Shown piece by piece: positions 50,956 to 59,020 of a DNA stretch of 64,000 nt. Source of the DNA: Actinoplanes sp. NBRC 103695 (lineage in GTDB: Bacteria; Actinomycetota; Actinomycetes; Mycobacteriales; Micromonosporaceae). Below the pieces are notes generated by a model, which worked only from the letters and a program-made list of their open reading frames with translations, was not told where the DNA came from and ran no database searches. The translations under genes were made by a program, and so were the position numbers. The stretch covers positions 323,204 to 387,203 of the forward strand of contig NZ_BSTL01000007.1 of assembly GCF_030269485.1 (NCBI RefSeq), in the 5' to 3' direction. Position 1 is the stretch's first letter, and every line of letters starts with the position of its first letter.

Positions 50956-53100
50956 GTGACAGCGGAACGTGTGCTCGCCGGGCTCGACCCCGATCAGCGT
51001 AAGGCGGTGACCGCCCCCGCGGGTCCGGTCTGCATCCTCGCCGGCGCGGGCACCGGCAAGACCCGGGCGATCACCCACCGCATCGCCTACCGCGCGATCA
51101 ACGGCGAGATCAGCGGCCGGCACGTGCTGGCTGTCACGTTCACCGCGCGGGCCGCCGCCGAGATGCGCGCCCGGCTCACCGCGCTGGGCGCCGCCGGGGT
51201 GCAGGCGCGCACCTTCCACTCCGCCGCGCTGCGCCAGGTGCGCTACTTCGCGCCGCGGCTGCTCGAGGGCCGGGCGATGCCCGAGCTGCTGGAGAGCAAG
51301 GCCCGGCTGGTCGGCCTGGCCGCCGCCCGGGTCAACGTGCGGGCCGACCGCACCGGCGCGCGCGACCTCGCCGCCGAGATCGAGTGGTCCAAGTCGTCCC
51401 TGGTCGAGCCGGGGGAGTACCCGGTGGCCGCGGCCAAGGCGCTGCGCGAGCCGCCGTACGACCCGGCCAAGGTCGCCGAGGTCTTCGCGGCGTACGAGGA
51501 GCTCAAGCGCCGGCAGGGCGTGATCGACTTCGAGGACATGCTGCGCGCCGCGGTCTGGGGCATCGAGGAGCACTCCGACGTCGCCGAGCAGATCCGCGCG
51601 CAGTACAGGCACTTCGTGGTCGACGAGTACCAGGACGTCAACCCGCTCCAGCAGCGCCTGCTGGAGTCCTGGCTGGGCGGCCGCGACGACCTGACCGTGG
51701 TCGGCGACGCCAGCCAGACCATCTACTCGTTCACCGGCGCCACCTCGGCCTACCTGATCGACTTCCCCCGGCAGCGCCGCGACGCCGTGGTGGTCCGGCT
51801 GGTCCGCGACTACCGCTCCACGCCGCAGGTGGTCGGCCTGGCCAACGCGGTGATCAAGCAGGCCCGCGGCAGCGAGGCCAGGCTGCGGCTGGAGCTGGTC
51901 GGGCAGCGACCGGCCGGTGCCGAGCCGGAGCTGAAGATCTTCCCGGACGAGCCCGGCGAGGCGGCCGCGGTCGCCCGGCGCTGCAAGGAGCTGATCGGCA
52001 CCGGCACCCCGGCCAGCGAGATCGCGGTGCTGTTCCGCACCAACGCGCAGTCCGAGACGTATGAGAAGGTGCTGGCCGAGGCCGAGGTGCCGTACGTCGT
52101 CCGGGGCGCCGAGCGGTTCTTCGAGCGGGCCGAGGTGCGGCGGGCGATGATCGCGCTGCGCTCGGCGACCCGGTCCATCTCCGGCGAGACGCCGCTGGTC
52201 GAGGCCGTCGTCGAGGCGCTGAGCGCGCTCGGCTGGGCCCGCGGCCAGCCCCCAGCCGGTGGCGCCGCGCGTGAGCAGTGGGAGGCGCTGGCCGCCCTGG
52301 TCGCGCTCGCCGAGGAGCACGCCAAGACGCCGGCCATCGAGCCGGTCGGCGACGGCGCGGCGATACAGCGCGATCCGTCGCTGTCCGACTTCGTGGCCGA
52401 GCTGCAGCGCCGGGCCGAGCAGCAGCACGCGCCCACCGTCGAGGGGGTGACGCTAGCCTCGCTGCACTCCGCCAAGGGACTGGAGTGGGACGCGGTGTTT
52501 CTGGTCGGGCTCTCCGACGGGACGCTGCCGACCACGTACGCGAAGACCACCGAACAGATCGAGGAGGAGCGGCGGCTGCTCTATGTCGGGGTGACCCGGG
52601 CGCGGCAGTGGCTCTGGCTGTCGTACGGGCAGACCCGCTCGGGCGGTGGCCGGGCCCGGCGTCCCTGTCGTTTCCTGCCGCAGCTGGAGCGGCGCGGCAC
52701 CGGCGGACCGGAGCGTGCGGGCGTGTCCAGTGTCAGTCGCAAACCCGACCGCCGCTCGAAGGTGTCGTCCTGCCGGATCTGCGGCGCCACCCTGCTCGCC
52801 GGCGCTGACCGCAAGCTCGGCCGCTGCCCCACCTGTCCGTCGGACATCGACCAGGATCTCTACGATCGGCTCCTCGACTGGCGCCGGAGGACCGCATCTG
52901 AACTGGACGTTCCCGCGTACGTGGTGTTCACCGACGCGACCCTGGTGGCCCTTGCCGAACGCAAGCCGGGCACCCCTGCGGAGCTGCTCGCGATCGCCGG
53001 GATAGGGCCTCGCAAGCTGGGTCAGTACGGCGCCGCGGTGTTCGCTCTGGTGGCTGGTGAAAGCCCAGATGATCTTGCTCAGGAAAACTTTGAAAACTAG
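50956..53100 (+). CDS. uvrD2: DNA helicase UvrD2
   Basis: The 714-residue helicase has Walker A AGAGTGKTRA (about 29-38), VVDEYQDVNPLQQ (Walker B), SAKGLEWDAVFLVGLSDG and YVGVTRARQWLWLSYG. Near the C-terminus a tetracysteine unit (CRIC and CPTC, residues about 597-620) links to an HRDC domain (LYDRLLDWRRRTASELDVPA, then AELLAIAGIGPRKLGQYG). This makes it UvrD2 rather than UvrD1/PcrA. The start is GTG 50956. Confidence 0.93.
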   Translation: MTAERVLAGLDPDQRKAVTAPAGPVCILAGAGTGKTRAITHRIAYRAINGEISGRHVLAVTFTARAAAEMRARLTALGAAGVQARTFHSAALRQVRYFAPRLLEGRAMPELLESKARLVGLAAARVNVRADRTGARDLAAEIEWSKSSLVEPGEYPVAAAKALREPPYDPAKVAEVFAAYEELKRRQGVIDFEDMLRAAVWGIEEHSDVAEQIRAQYRHFVVDEYQDVNPLQQRLLESWLGGRDDLTVVGDASQTIYSFTGATSAYLIDFPRQRRDAVVVRLVRDYRSTPQVVGLANAVIKQARGSEARLRLELVGQRPAGAEPELKIFPDEPGEAAAVARRCKELIGTGTPASEIAVLFRTNAQSETYEKVLAEAEVPYVVRGAERFFERAEVRRAMIALRSATRSISGETPLVEAVVEALSALGWARGQPPAGGAAREQWEALAALVALAEEHAKTPAIEPVGDGAAIQRDPSLSDFVAELQRRAEQQHAPTVEGVTLASLHSAKGLEWDAVFLVGLSDGTLPTTYAKTTEQIEEERRLLYVGVTRARQWLWLSYGQTRSGGGRARRPCRFLPQLERRGTGGPERAGVSSVSRKPDRRSKVSSCRICGATLLAGADRKLGRCPTCPSDIDQDLYDRLLDWRRRTASELDVPAYVVFTDATLVALAERKPGTPAELLAIAGIGPRKLGQYGAAVFALVAGESPDDLAQENFEN

Positions 53101-53225
53101 TCCGTTAATTCGTTTGCTCTCGCTGCTACGCGCGGCATAGCCTCAACGCACACCTTGAGGGCCGGTCACGGCCCAAGGGGTTTCCATTCAAGATCGAGCG
53201 CATGTTTCTGGAGGAGGTGGCACCG

Positions 53226-53516
53226 ATGGAGATCTACACGACAGGACGACCGTCCGTGTTGCTGGCTCCTGCCTGCGCTCCGTTCGCCTATGGCCCCGAG
53301 TCGCTCGTGGCCGCACGGCGGGCTCCGCTCTCGCAGGTGCACCAGGTCCAGATCCAGGCCGAGCTGGCTCGGAATGTGGCGCGCGGCGGCAGCACCACCA
53401 GCACCACCAGCAACACGGTGTCCCCGATGGGACGCGATGGGTTCGTGGGCAGCAATGGCTCTGTCGTCAAGACGGATGGTGCCAGCGGTGTCCCGCCTCG
53501 AGGAAGGCCGGTCTGA
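53226..53516 (+). CDS. Upstream ORF in the whiB7 leader (97 codons less stop)
   Basis: ATG 53226 lies behind a strong GGAGGAGG site. It encodes MEIYTTGRPSVLLAPACAPF and a polar, Ser/Thr/Gly-rich rest (96 residues). Its last codons (53495-53511) form one arm of a hairpin that competes with the whiB7 leader terminator. I interpret it as a leader peptide whose translation controls transcription into whiB7, as known for whiB7/wblC leaders; a protein function is also possible. Confidence 0.65.
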   Translation: MEIYTTGRPSVLLAPACAPFAYGPESLVAARRAPLSQVHQVQIQAELARNVARGGSTTSTTSNTVSPMGRDGFVGSNGSVVKTDGASGVPPRGRPV

Positions 53517-53580
53517 TTCACAGACCTCCGGCTCACCTCGAGGCCGCGGAACCCGTAACCGGGATCCGCGGCCTTTCTTA
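53495..53580 (+). promoter_or_regulatory. whiB7 attenuator: terminator and competing hairpin
   Basis: The terminator stem is 53541-53555 with 53560-53574 (15 positions, one mismatch, loop TAAC) followed by TTCTTATTT. The competing hairpin pairs 53495-53511 with 53528-53544 (four mismatches, around an inner GGTCTG/CAGACC stem). The two structures share 53541-53544 and cannot coexist fully. A ribosome at the end of the upstream ORF would cover the left arm of the competing hairpin and favour termination. Confidence 0.7.
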
Positions 53581-53656
53581 TTTGCCGGCCACCCAGCCGG
53601 TGCACAACCTGTACGGCGATCCAGAAGATCGAGAAAGAGAGAGGTGACCGGGCTTT

Positions 53657-54016
53657 ATGAGTCTGGCGCTGGCCCCCCTCGACGTGAGCGTCGAGATGGA
53701 GGCAAACCTGCCCTGTCGGAAGTTCGACCCGGACCTGTGGTTCTCGGATTCGCCGGCCCAGTTGGAGCTGGCGAAGTCGCTCTGCGGGGACTGCCCGCTG
53801 CGCGTCGAGTGCCTCGCCGGTGCGGTCGAGCGTGCTGAGCCCTGGGGTGTCTGGGGCGGAGAGATCTTCGAGCGTGGCGCCGTGGTTCCGCGTAAGCGGC
53901 CCCGTGGTCGTCCGCGTAAGGCCGACGTCGCTCGCGACGCCGAGCTGAAGGCTCAGACCGAGGAGCGTCTCGCGGCCACCGGCCTCGAGCGCGACGCCGT
54001 CCGACTGGCGGCATGA
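53657..54016 (+). CDS. whiB7: WhiB7 redox-sensing transcription factor
   Basis: The 119-residue protein has the four cluster cysteines C20, C43, C46 and C52, the WGVWGGE turn (63-69) and an AT-hook RPRGRPRK (81-88), which is diagnostic of WhiB7. It binds the primary sigma factor and turns on intrinsic antibiotic-resistance genes. The leader with upstream ORF and terminator explains its induction by ribosome inhibitors. It lies directly after uvrD2, as in mycobacteria. Confidence 0.95.
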   Translation: MSLALAPLDVSVEMEANLPCRKFDPDLWFSDSPAQLELAKSLCGDCPLRVECLAGAVERAEPWGVWGGEIFERGAVVPRKRPRGRPRKADVARDAELKAQTEERLAATGLERDAVRLAA

Positions 54017-54020
54017 CGAC

Positions 54021-54230
54021 ATGACCACCATCACCATCCACAACCCGACGCGAGAGACGACCGAGATGACTTTGAATGGAGCCCCGAAGATGAGACTCAT
54101 CCAAGAAGCGCTGTCACGAGCCCGAATGCGTCGGCCTCAGGCCGACCCTGAGGCGCACCGCTCCGCTCGCCGAGTAGCCATGGAGGCGCGTCAGCGCGCC
54201 GCTCGGGAGCTGGGTGGTCGTCCGCTCTGA
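54021..54230 (+). CDS. Small basic protein downstream of whiB7
   Basis: ATG 54021 begins 4 bp after the whiB7 stop; an in-frame ATG at 54066 is an alternative. The 69 residues end in a basic helical part with MRLIQEALSRARMRRPQADP and RRVAMEARQRAARELG. Similar small basic proteins follow whiB7/wblC in relatives, as far as I recall. Function unknown. A strong terminator follows. Confidence 0.65.
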   Translation: MTTITIHNPTRETTEMTLNGAPKMRLIQEALSRARMRRPQADPEAHRSARRVAMEARQRAARELGGRPL

Positions 54231-54271
54231 CCAGCCTCAACGGGCCGCACCTGGCCGCACCTAGTGATGAG

Positions 54272-54304
54272 AAAGGCCCCGTCCGCCGAGCGGACGGGGC
54301 CTTT
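54272..54304. terminator. Strong bidirectional terminator
   Basis: AAAGGCCCCGTCCGC, loop CGA, GCGGACGGGGCCTTT: a perfect 15-bp stem with A and T runs on the two flanks. It lies between the whiB7 unit and the convergent ABC1 kinase gene. Confidence 0.93.
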
Positions 54305-54345
54305 CCCGTGTTCCCTCGGCGGCGTTGGTCCGTCCCGCCGCACGC

Positions 54346-55692
54346 CTACGCCACGGGCGCGAAGCCGGGCAGCCACTTCTGCAGGATGGCCCGGTACGGC
54401 GCCTTGGCCTCGAGCTGCGACAGCACCCCGATCGAGCCGATCGTCACCCGGTGGATCAGCAGGTAGGACGGCGGCAGGTTCAGTTTGCGGCTGAGCTGGA
54501 AGGCCGGCGACCGCGGGTTGGACAGCCGCTGCGCCTCGCCGCGCAACCACGTCCGGGTGAACCGGAACTCGTCCACCGCGACCGGCTCGATCATCGGCCG
54601 CAGGAAGGTCAGGACGGCCTCCGCGTCCAGGTCGTCGTCCGGCTTGATGAAGCCCTCGTCGCGCAGCCCGTCCGCGACGGCCTGCGCGTCGCCGGACAGC
54701 GCCAGCCGGACCAGCCGCCCGATGGGTTCCGGGTGGCCGCCGGGCAGCCGCGCCACCGCCCCGAAGTCGATCACGCCGAGCCGCCCGTCCGGCAGGATCC
54801 GGAAGTTGCCCGGGTGCGGGTCGGCGTGCAGCAGGCCGCAGCGGGCGGGCGCGGAGAAGTGCAGGATGGCCATCAGCCGGCCCGCCTCGTCGCGTTCCTC
54901 GGGCGTCCCGTCGCTGATCACTTTCGCCAGTGGGGTGCCGTCCACCCACTCGGTGACCAGCACCCGCTCGGAGTGCGCCACCACCCGGGGCACGAAGATG
55001 TCCTCGTCGCCGGCGAACGCCTCGGCGAAGGTGGTCTGCGACTCCGCCTCCATCGCGTAGTCGAGTTCCTCGACGATCCGCTCGCGCAGCTCGTTGACCA
55101 GCGGCTTGATGTCCATCCCCGGCTGGATGATCTTGAACATGCCGGCCAGCCGGCCGAGCTGCTTGAGGTCGGAGAGCAACGCCTGCGCCGCGCCCGGGTA
55201 CTGGATCTTCACCGCCACCGGCAGCGTCTTGGGCTTCGCGCCCTTGCGGCTCGGCGGTAGTTTCCAGACAGCCCGGTGCACCTGGCCGATGCTGGCCGCG
55301 GCGGCCGGCGAGTCGTCGAACTCCGCGAACCGCTCCCGCCAGTCCGGGCCCAGCTGCTCGGCGAGCGCCTTGTGGACGTTCGCCACCGGCATTGGCGGCG
55401 CCGCCTCCTGAAGCTTGGTCAGGGCCTGCCGGTAGGGGCCGGCCATCTCGTCGGGCATCGCGGCCTCGAGCACGGACAGCGCCTGCCCGAACTTCATCGC
55501 GCCGCCCTTGAGCTGCCCCAGCACGCTGAAGAGCTGCTCGGCGGTGCGCTGCTGGATGTCGGCGGAGACGATGTCGGCGGCCGCGCCCACGGCTCGCTTG
55601 CCCAGCCCGAGGGCGGTCCGGCCGGCGAACCCGAGCGGCAGTGCGGCCAGCCGTGCTGTCCGGGCCGCGGCTCGTCTCGGTATGTCGCTCAC
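54346..55692 (-). CDS. ABC1/UbiB-family atypical kinase
   Basis: The 448-residue protein belongs to the AarF/UbiB/ADCK family. Seen are the KxGQ-type motif GGAMKFGQALSVLEAAMPDE, the alanine-rich loop AAAASIGQVHRAVWK, the catalytic lysine in VAVKIQYPG, and HADPHPGNF with VIDFGAVARL. The N-terminus has a glycine-rich helix. The mycobacterial counterpart is Rv3197 next to whiB7, linked to macrolide tolerance. Other members support quinone synthesis. Confidence 0.92.
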   Translation of the reverse strand: MSDIPRRAAARTARLAALPLGFAGRTALGLGKRAVGAAADIVSADIQQRTAEQLFSVLGQLKGGAMKFGQALSVLEAAMPDEMAGPYRQALTKLQEAAPPMPVANVHKALAEQLGPDWRERFAEFDDSPAAAASIGQVHRAVWKLPPSRKGAKPKTLPVAVKIQYPGAAQALLSDLKQLGRLAGMFKIIQPGMDIKPLVNELRERIVEELDYAMEAESQTTFAEAFAGDEDIFVPRVVAHSERVLVTEWVDGTPLAKVISDGTPEERDEAGRLMAILHFSAPARCGLLHADPHPGNFRILPDGRLGVIDFGAVARLPGGHPEPIGRLVRLALSGDAQAVADGLRDEGFIKPDDDLDAEAVLTFLRPMIEPVAVDEFRFTRTWLRGEAQRLSNPRSPAFQLSRKLNLPPSYLLIHRVTIGSIGVLSQLEAKAPYRAILQKWLPGFAPVA

Positions 55693-55776
55693 CCGATCAT
55701 TGTTACCGACCCGGAGAGGACCGCCCGCCCGGAGCGCACTATTTGCCGGGTAACCGACCGAAGGTCCGCTTTGGGA

Positions 55777-55831
55777 AAGTGGTAGCTCAGCGCGGGATCC
55801 GAGCGCTCGATACCGCGCCGAGCCACCACTT
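55777..55831. repeat. 23-bp-arm palindrome of the GTGGTAG family
   Basis: AAGTGGTAGCTCAGCGCGG (start of arm 55777-55799) pairs with 55809-55831 with three mismatches. The 9-base loop is itself palindromic (GAGCGCTC). It shares the GTGGTAG/GTGGTGG-CTCAG-GCG core with elements at 5289-5338 and 13850-14020. Confidence 0.75.
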
Positions 55832-55838
55832 CGGTCAG

Positions 55839-55952
55839 CGGAGGCTCTGCCGCTCGTGGGAGCGCCGGCAGGCTGGATGCGGCGGCGTTCGTCATCGGAG
55901 GCTCTGCCGTTCGCGAGAGCAGTGGCAGGCCGGATGCGGCGGCCAGGATCGG
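55839..55952. repeat. 57-bp direct duplication covering the ThiF-like gene end
   Basis: CGGAGGCTCTGCCG begins at 55839 and again at 55896, and similarity continues for the whole 57-bp unit. The second copy encodes the last residues of the ThiF-like gene (HPACHCSRERQSLR); the first copy lies beyond its stop and would encode HPACRRSHERQSLR. Confidence 0.75.
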
Positions 55953-56869
55953 CGGCGGTGATGGCCGGGGCGGTCGATCTCGACCACCGCGCCGAGCGAC
56001 TCCGGTGTGTCGCCGTCCAGGAAGGCCAGCGCCTCGGCCGCGGCGTAGGCGGTCGCGGCCAGGATCGTCGCGACCGTGGCCGGCTCGGCGGTGACCGACG
56101 GCTCGGACCAGCCCGGATCCCGGTCGCGGCGGTGCAGGTCGACGCAGAGCAGGCACGGGCCGCCCGTCGCGGGCACGAAAGGGCCGATCACCGCCAGGCC
56201 CTCACGCAAGCGCAGGGACAGGTGCGGACGCCGGCGGCGGGACAACGCCGCCGCGAGCAGGCCCACCGGCTCCCGGTACCGGAGCTGGATCTGCAGGCTG
56301 ACCGCCCGGTGGCGGATCGGGTGGGTCCTGATGCCCGGCGCCGCCCGCCGCAGGGCCGCCGCGACCGCCTCGCCCCGCTCCCGGCCCGTGTCGGCCGCGC
56401 TCAGCGGCCCACCGGGCAGCTCAGCGGCCGTGACGGTGCCGGGAAGGTCCAGCTCGACGTGCCCGACCCCGGCCGCCGCCAGCGCGGCCGCCACTCCGGC
56501 GCCCAGCCGGCTCTCGCCGGTCACCCGCACCACGGCCCCGGCCCGTTGCCGCAGCACCCGGTCGGGCGCGGTGTGGCCCAGGTGCGCCAGCGCCGCCGCC
56601 TCGCCCAGGAAGTCCCGGGGCAGCGCCGGGACCACGAGCCCGGCGGACGTCAGCGTTTCCAGCAGCGCGCGGGTCGCCGCCGGCGCCAGCCCGTGCCGGG
56701 CCGCGTGGTGGACGAGCAGACGATCGGTCCGGGTGCCGTCGATCAGGTCGAGGATCGCCGCCGGGTCCTGGCCCGGCAGATCCACCAGGACCGGCCGCGA
56801 CGTGCCCAGTTGCAGGGTGTGCGGGCCGCGGCGGAGGCGGGGGATGCCCGGGATCAAAAGCGGACGCAT
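55892..56869 (-). CDS. ThiF/TOMM leader-binding-like protein
   Basis: The 325-residue protein has a head of beta strands (about 1-95), a Rossmann-like GESRLGAGVAAALAAAGVGHVELDL segment (split here into a nucleotide-type fold near 115-140), and a C-terminal zinc pair: CLLC (about 247-250) and HPACHC at the very end. This pattern matches actinobacterial ThiF-family proteins annotated as TOMM precursor leader-binding proteins. No peptide substrate or cyclodehydratase partner is near, so the role is unclear. It is next to the ABC1 kinase as in mycobacteria. Confidence 0.7.
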   Translation of the reverse strand: MRPLLIPGIPRLRRGPHTLQLGTSRPVLVDLPGQDPAAILDLIDGTRTDRLLVHHAARHGLAPAATRALLETLTSAGLVVPALPRDFLGEAAALAHLGHTAPDRVLRQRAGAVVRVTGESRLGAGVAAALAAAGVGHVELDLPGTVTAAELPGGPLSAADTGRERGEAVAAALRRAAPGIRTHPIRHRAVSLQIQLRYREPVGLLAAALSRRRRPHLSLRLREGLAVIGPFVPATGGPCLLCVDLHRRDRDPGWSEPSVTAEPATVATILAATAYAAAEALAFLDGDTPESLGAVVEIDRPGHHRRRSWPPHPACHCSRERQSLR

Positions 56870-56909
56870 GCGTGACAGCGTGTCACTGCGCCCTCGCGAT
56901 CAGACCGGG

Positions 56910-56972
56910 TTATCCACAGGGTGGCGGAGGGTCCACGCACGGTTATCCACAGAGGTGGACAAGTTATCCACA
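56910..56972. other. Cluster of three DnaA boxes
   Basis: Perfect TTATCCACA boxes lie at 56910-56918, 56943-56951 and 56964-56972, all on the plus strand. A near-box TTGTCCACC lies on the minus strand overlapping the last pair. The region is gene-free (56870-57070) between the ThiF-like gene and the DUF5679 gene. Another single box is at 9828-9836. Confidence 0.8.
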
Positions 56973-57070
56973 GGCCTGTGCCTACTTACTCAACGTGTGT
57001 GCATGGCCACGCGTTATGCCCTGAACGAGTGAGGGGCGGCCGAAGCCGCCCCTCGTCAGATCGTTCCTGG

Positions 57071-57232
57071 TCAGGCCTTGGCCTTGCCCAGGATCCGGTT
57101 GACGGTCGTGCCACAGACCGGGCACTTGCCCTTGGCCATGTTCATGCCCGTCTTCGAGACTTCCACGGTGCCCTGGAAGTCACGCTTCTCCTTGCACTTC
57201 ACGCAGTAGCCGTTGTACGTGTTGTCGGCCAC
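57071..57232 (-). CDS. Small zinc-ribbon protein (DUF5679-like)
   Basis: GTG 57232 has GAGGAGGA 3-10 bp upstream. The 53 residues begin VADNTYNGYCVKCKEKRDF and contain a second CPVCGTT, so two CxxC pairs can bind zinc. It is a compact actinobacterial DUF5679-type protein. It ends ILGKAKA. Function unknown; nucleic acid binding is possible. Confidence 0.88.
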   Translation of the reverse strand: MADNTYNGYCVKCKEKRDFQGTVEVSKTGMNMAKGKCPVCGTTVNRILGKAKA

Positions 57233-57694
57233 GGTTCCTCCTCGTCATGTATGCCGGCCCGGCCGGCCCGGTGCCCGGCTCGCGGCGCTCCGCCGCGACC
57301 TGTGTTCGGCGCTGGACCGCTCCGCGACCACGGGATGCGGCCGCCTTTCCGCGGCGGACGATACCCAGGTCAGGCCGTTTCCATGTCAGCGCAACGTCGG
57401 CTGAGTTGCCGACGACGAGAGTGTGCGTCGCCGCCGCGGCCTTTTTAGGCAGATATGTCGGGACACGCCGAGGAATACGCTCAGAAGCTCACAAACCGGA
57501 CGATCATGCGGTTCGGTGACCCGTTTTGTGATGAGGTACGGGTTGCGGGGTTGCGGTCTGAGAAAATCTTTTCGGTCAGTCGGGGACGAAGCTCGTTTTT
57601 CCGGCGCGTGTCGTTTGGCATACCCTTGCGGTGACATGGGTCTCACGGATTAGCGTCTTTATGTGAACCCGAATCTGGGCCCCGCGAGCCGCTG
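57233..57694. other. Gene-free stretch
   Basis: About 460 bp with lower GC than its surroundings from 57430 on. A small plus-strand frame (57423-57653) has poor coding composition and no ribosome site. The stretch probably holds promoters for the flanking genes: divergent DUF5679 (minus) and the metallopeptidase (plus). No further structure was seen. Confidence 0.4.
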
Positions 57695-58225
57695 ATGGCC
57701 CGGACACGCAAGCCTGTCGTCGAGGTGCGCCGAAGTCAGCGCCGGCGTCGGACCGTGTCCGCGTACCGGGACGGCGAGCGCGTCGTCGTGCTCATCCCGG
57801 ACCGCTTCTCCCGTGCCGAGGAGATGGAGTGGGTCGAGCGCATGCTGGCCCGCCTGGCGGCCCGTGAGGACCGCCTCCAGCGTAGCGATGACGAGTTGTG
57901 CGCCCGCGCCCAGCGTCTCACCGCCCGCTACCTGGCCGACCACACCCGCAAGGTCGCCACCGCGAGCGTCCGCTGGGTCACCAACCAGAACGGCCGCTGG
58001 GGCAGCTGCACCCCCGACGACGGCACCATCCGCATCTCACACCGCATCCAGGAGATGCCCGACTGGGTGATCGATTACGTCCTGCTGCACGAGCTCGCGC
58101 ACCTCGTCGTCCCCAGCCACTCGGCCCGCTTCTGGGACCTGGTCAACCGCTACCCCAAGGCCGAACGCGCCCGCGGCTACCTGGAGGGCATCAGCGCGGC
58201 CACAGGACTGGTGCTGGACGATTGA
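57695..58225 (+). CDS. YgjP-type (DUF45/M48-like) metallopeptidase
   Basis: The 176-residue protein has the zinc motif HELAH in DYVLLHELAHLVVPSHSARF and the family signature QNGRWGSCTPDDGTIRIS. The N-terminus is basic (MARTRKPVVEVRRSQRRRRT). It belongs to the YgjP/SprT-like group, whose substrates are unknown; some are encoded near restriction systems, but none is present here. The start is ATG 57695. Confidence 0.9.
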   Translation: MARTRKPVVEVRRSQRRRRTVSAYRDGERVVVLIPDRFSRAEEMEWVERMLARLAAREDRLQRSDDELCARAQRLTARYLADHTRKVATASVRWVTNQNGRWGSCTPDDGTIRISHRIQEMPDWVIDYVLLHELAHLVVPSHSARFWDLVNRYPKAERARGYLEGISAATGLVLDD

Positions 58226-58238
58226 AGATCAAGAGCTT

Positions 58239-59017
58239 GATGTCGTAGCCGGGTGGGTGGTCCAGACCGTCGCTCACGCCGAGGGTCGCTTCGCTCCACC
58301 TGCGTAAGTGGTCACCCTCTTCTCCGACCCACGGCCCGGGTAGCCTCGCGCTCGTGACGCGGCGTGTGGTGGTGGTCCTGTTGGTGCCGGTGACGTGGTC
58401 GCCGCCCGGCGTCGAGCTGACGGCCTGGCGGGCCGCGATGGCCGAGGACGTGGTGGACCTGCTGGCCCGGCTGGCGCAGGCGACGCCGGCCATCGCCGCG
58501 ATCCCGGCCGACCGGGGGCTGGCCGAGGAGATCGCCTGGCCGGGGACGACCATCTACGACATCGCGACGGCCACCGTGCGGCCCGTGCTGGAGGCGGCCG
58601 CCTCCGACGGCTTCGATCAGGCCGCCGTCATCGCCGCGGACGCGCCCGACCTGCCCGGCATGATCCTGGGCAAGCTGCTGCGGCCCCTGGAACGCAAGGC
58701 GGTGGCCGTGTCGCCGCTGCTGGGCGTGGCGACCCACCTGCCGCCGCCGGACTGGTTGGCCGACCACGACCTGGACTCCGCCACGCCGATGACGCTGCGC
58801 AAGGGCGCACCACAGCCGGGCGACGTCGAGTCGACCCCGGAGTGGCGGCGCCTGCGCGGCCCCGCCGAGCTGGGCATGCTCGACCCCGCCCTGGAGGGCT
58901 GGGAGAACACCCGGGCGATCCTGGGCGGTTAGAAAAAAGCGCAACCACGCACGGACGTGGAGCGAAGCGACCCTCGGCGGGAGCTGCGGTCAGCACCACC
59001 CGCCGAGCTACGACATC
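58239..59017. repeat. 61-bp inverted repeats flanking one gene
   Basis: Arms 58239-58299 and 58957-59017 are reverse complements. The inner 22 bp (58278-58299 with 58957-58978) match perfectly; the outer 39 bp match with several changes and begin GATGTCGTAGC. They enclose the gene at 58354-58932 and 25-60 bp on each side. Confidence 0.85.
58354..58932 (+). CDS. DUF2064-type (TIGR04282-like) nucleotidyl/glycosyltransferase-fold protein
   Basis: The 192-residue protein starts at GTG 58354. The motif AAVIAADAPDLPGMILGKLL is the DUF2064 metal/nucleotide site, and the N-terminal VVVVLLVPV strand opens a GT-A-like fold. The family is related to sugar nucleotidyltransferases; activity is unproven. 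The gene is enclosed by 61-bp inverted repeats, which is unusual for this family. Confidence 0.7.
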   Translation: MTRRVVVVLLVPVTWSPPGVELTAWRAAMAEDVVDLLARLAQATPAIAAIPADRGLAEEIAWPGTTIYDIATATVRPVLEAAASDGFDQAAVIAADAPDLPGMILGKLLRPLERKAVAVSPLLGVATHLPPPDWLADHDLDSATPMTLRKGAPQPGDVESTPEWRRLRGPAELGMLDPALEGWENTRAILGG

Positions 59018-59020
59018 GGT

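Noticed and set aside
56910-56972. Chromosome replication origin (oriC)
   Set aside because: Only three boxes and no dnaA, dnaN or AT-rich unwinding region nearby; more likely an accessory DnaA site.
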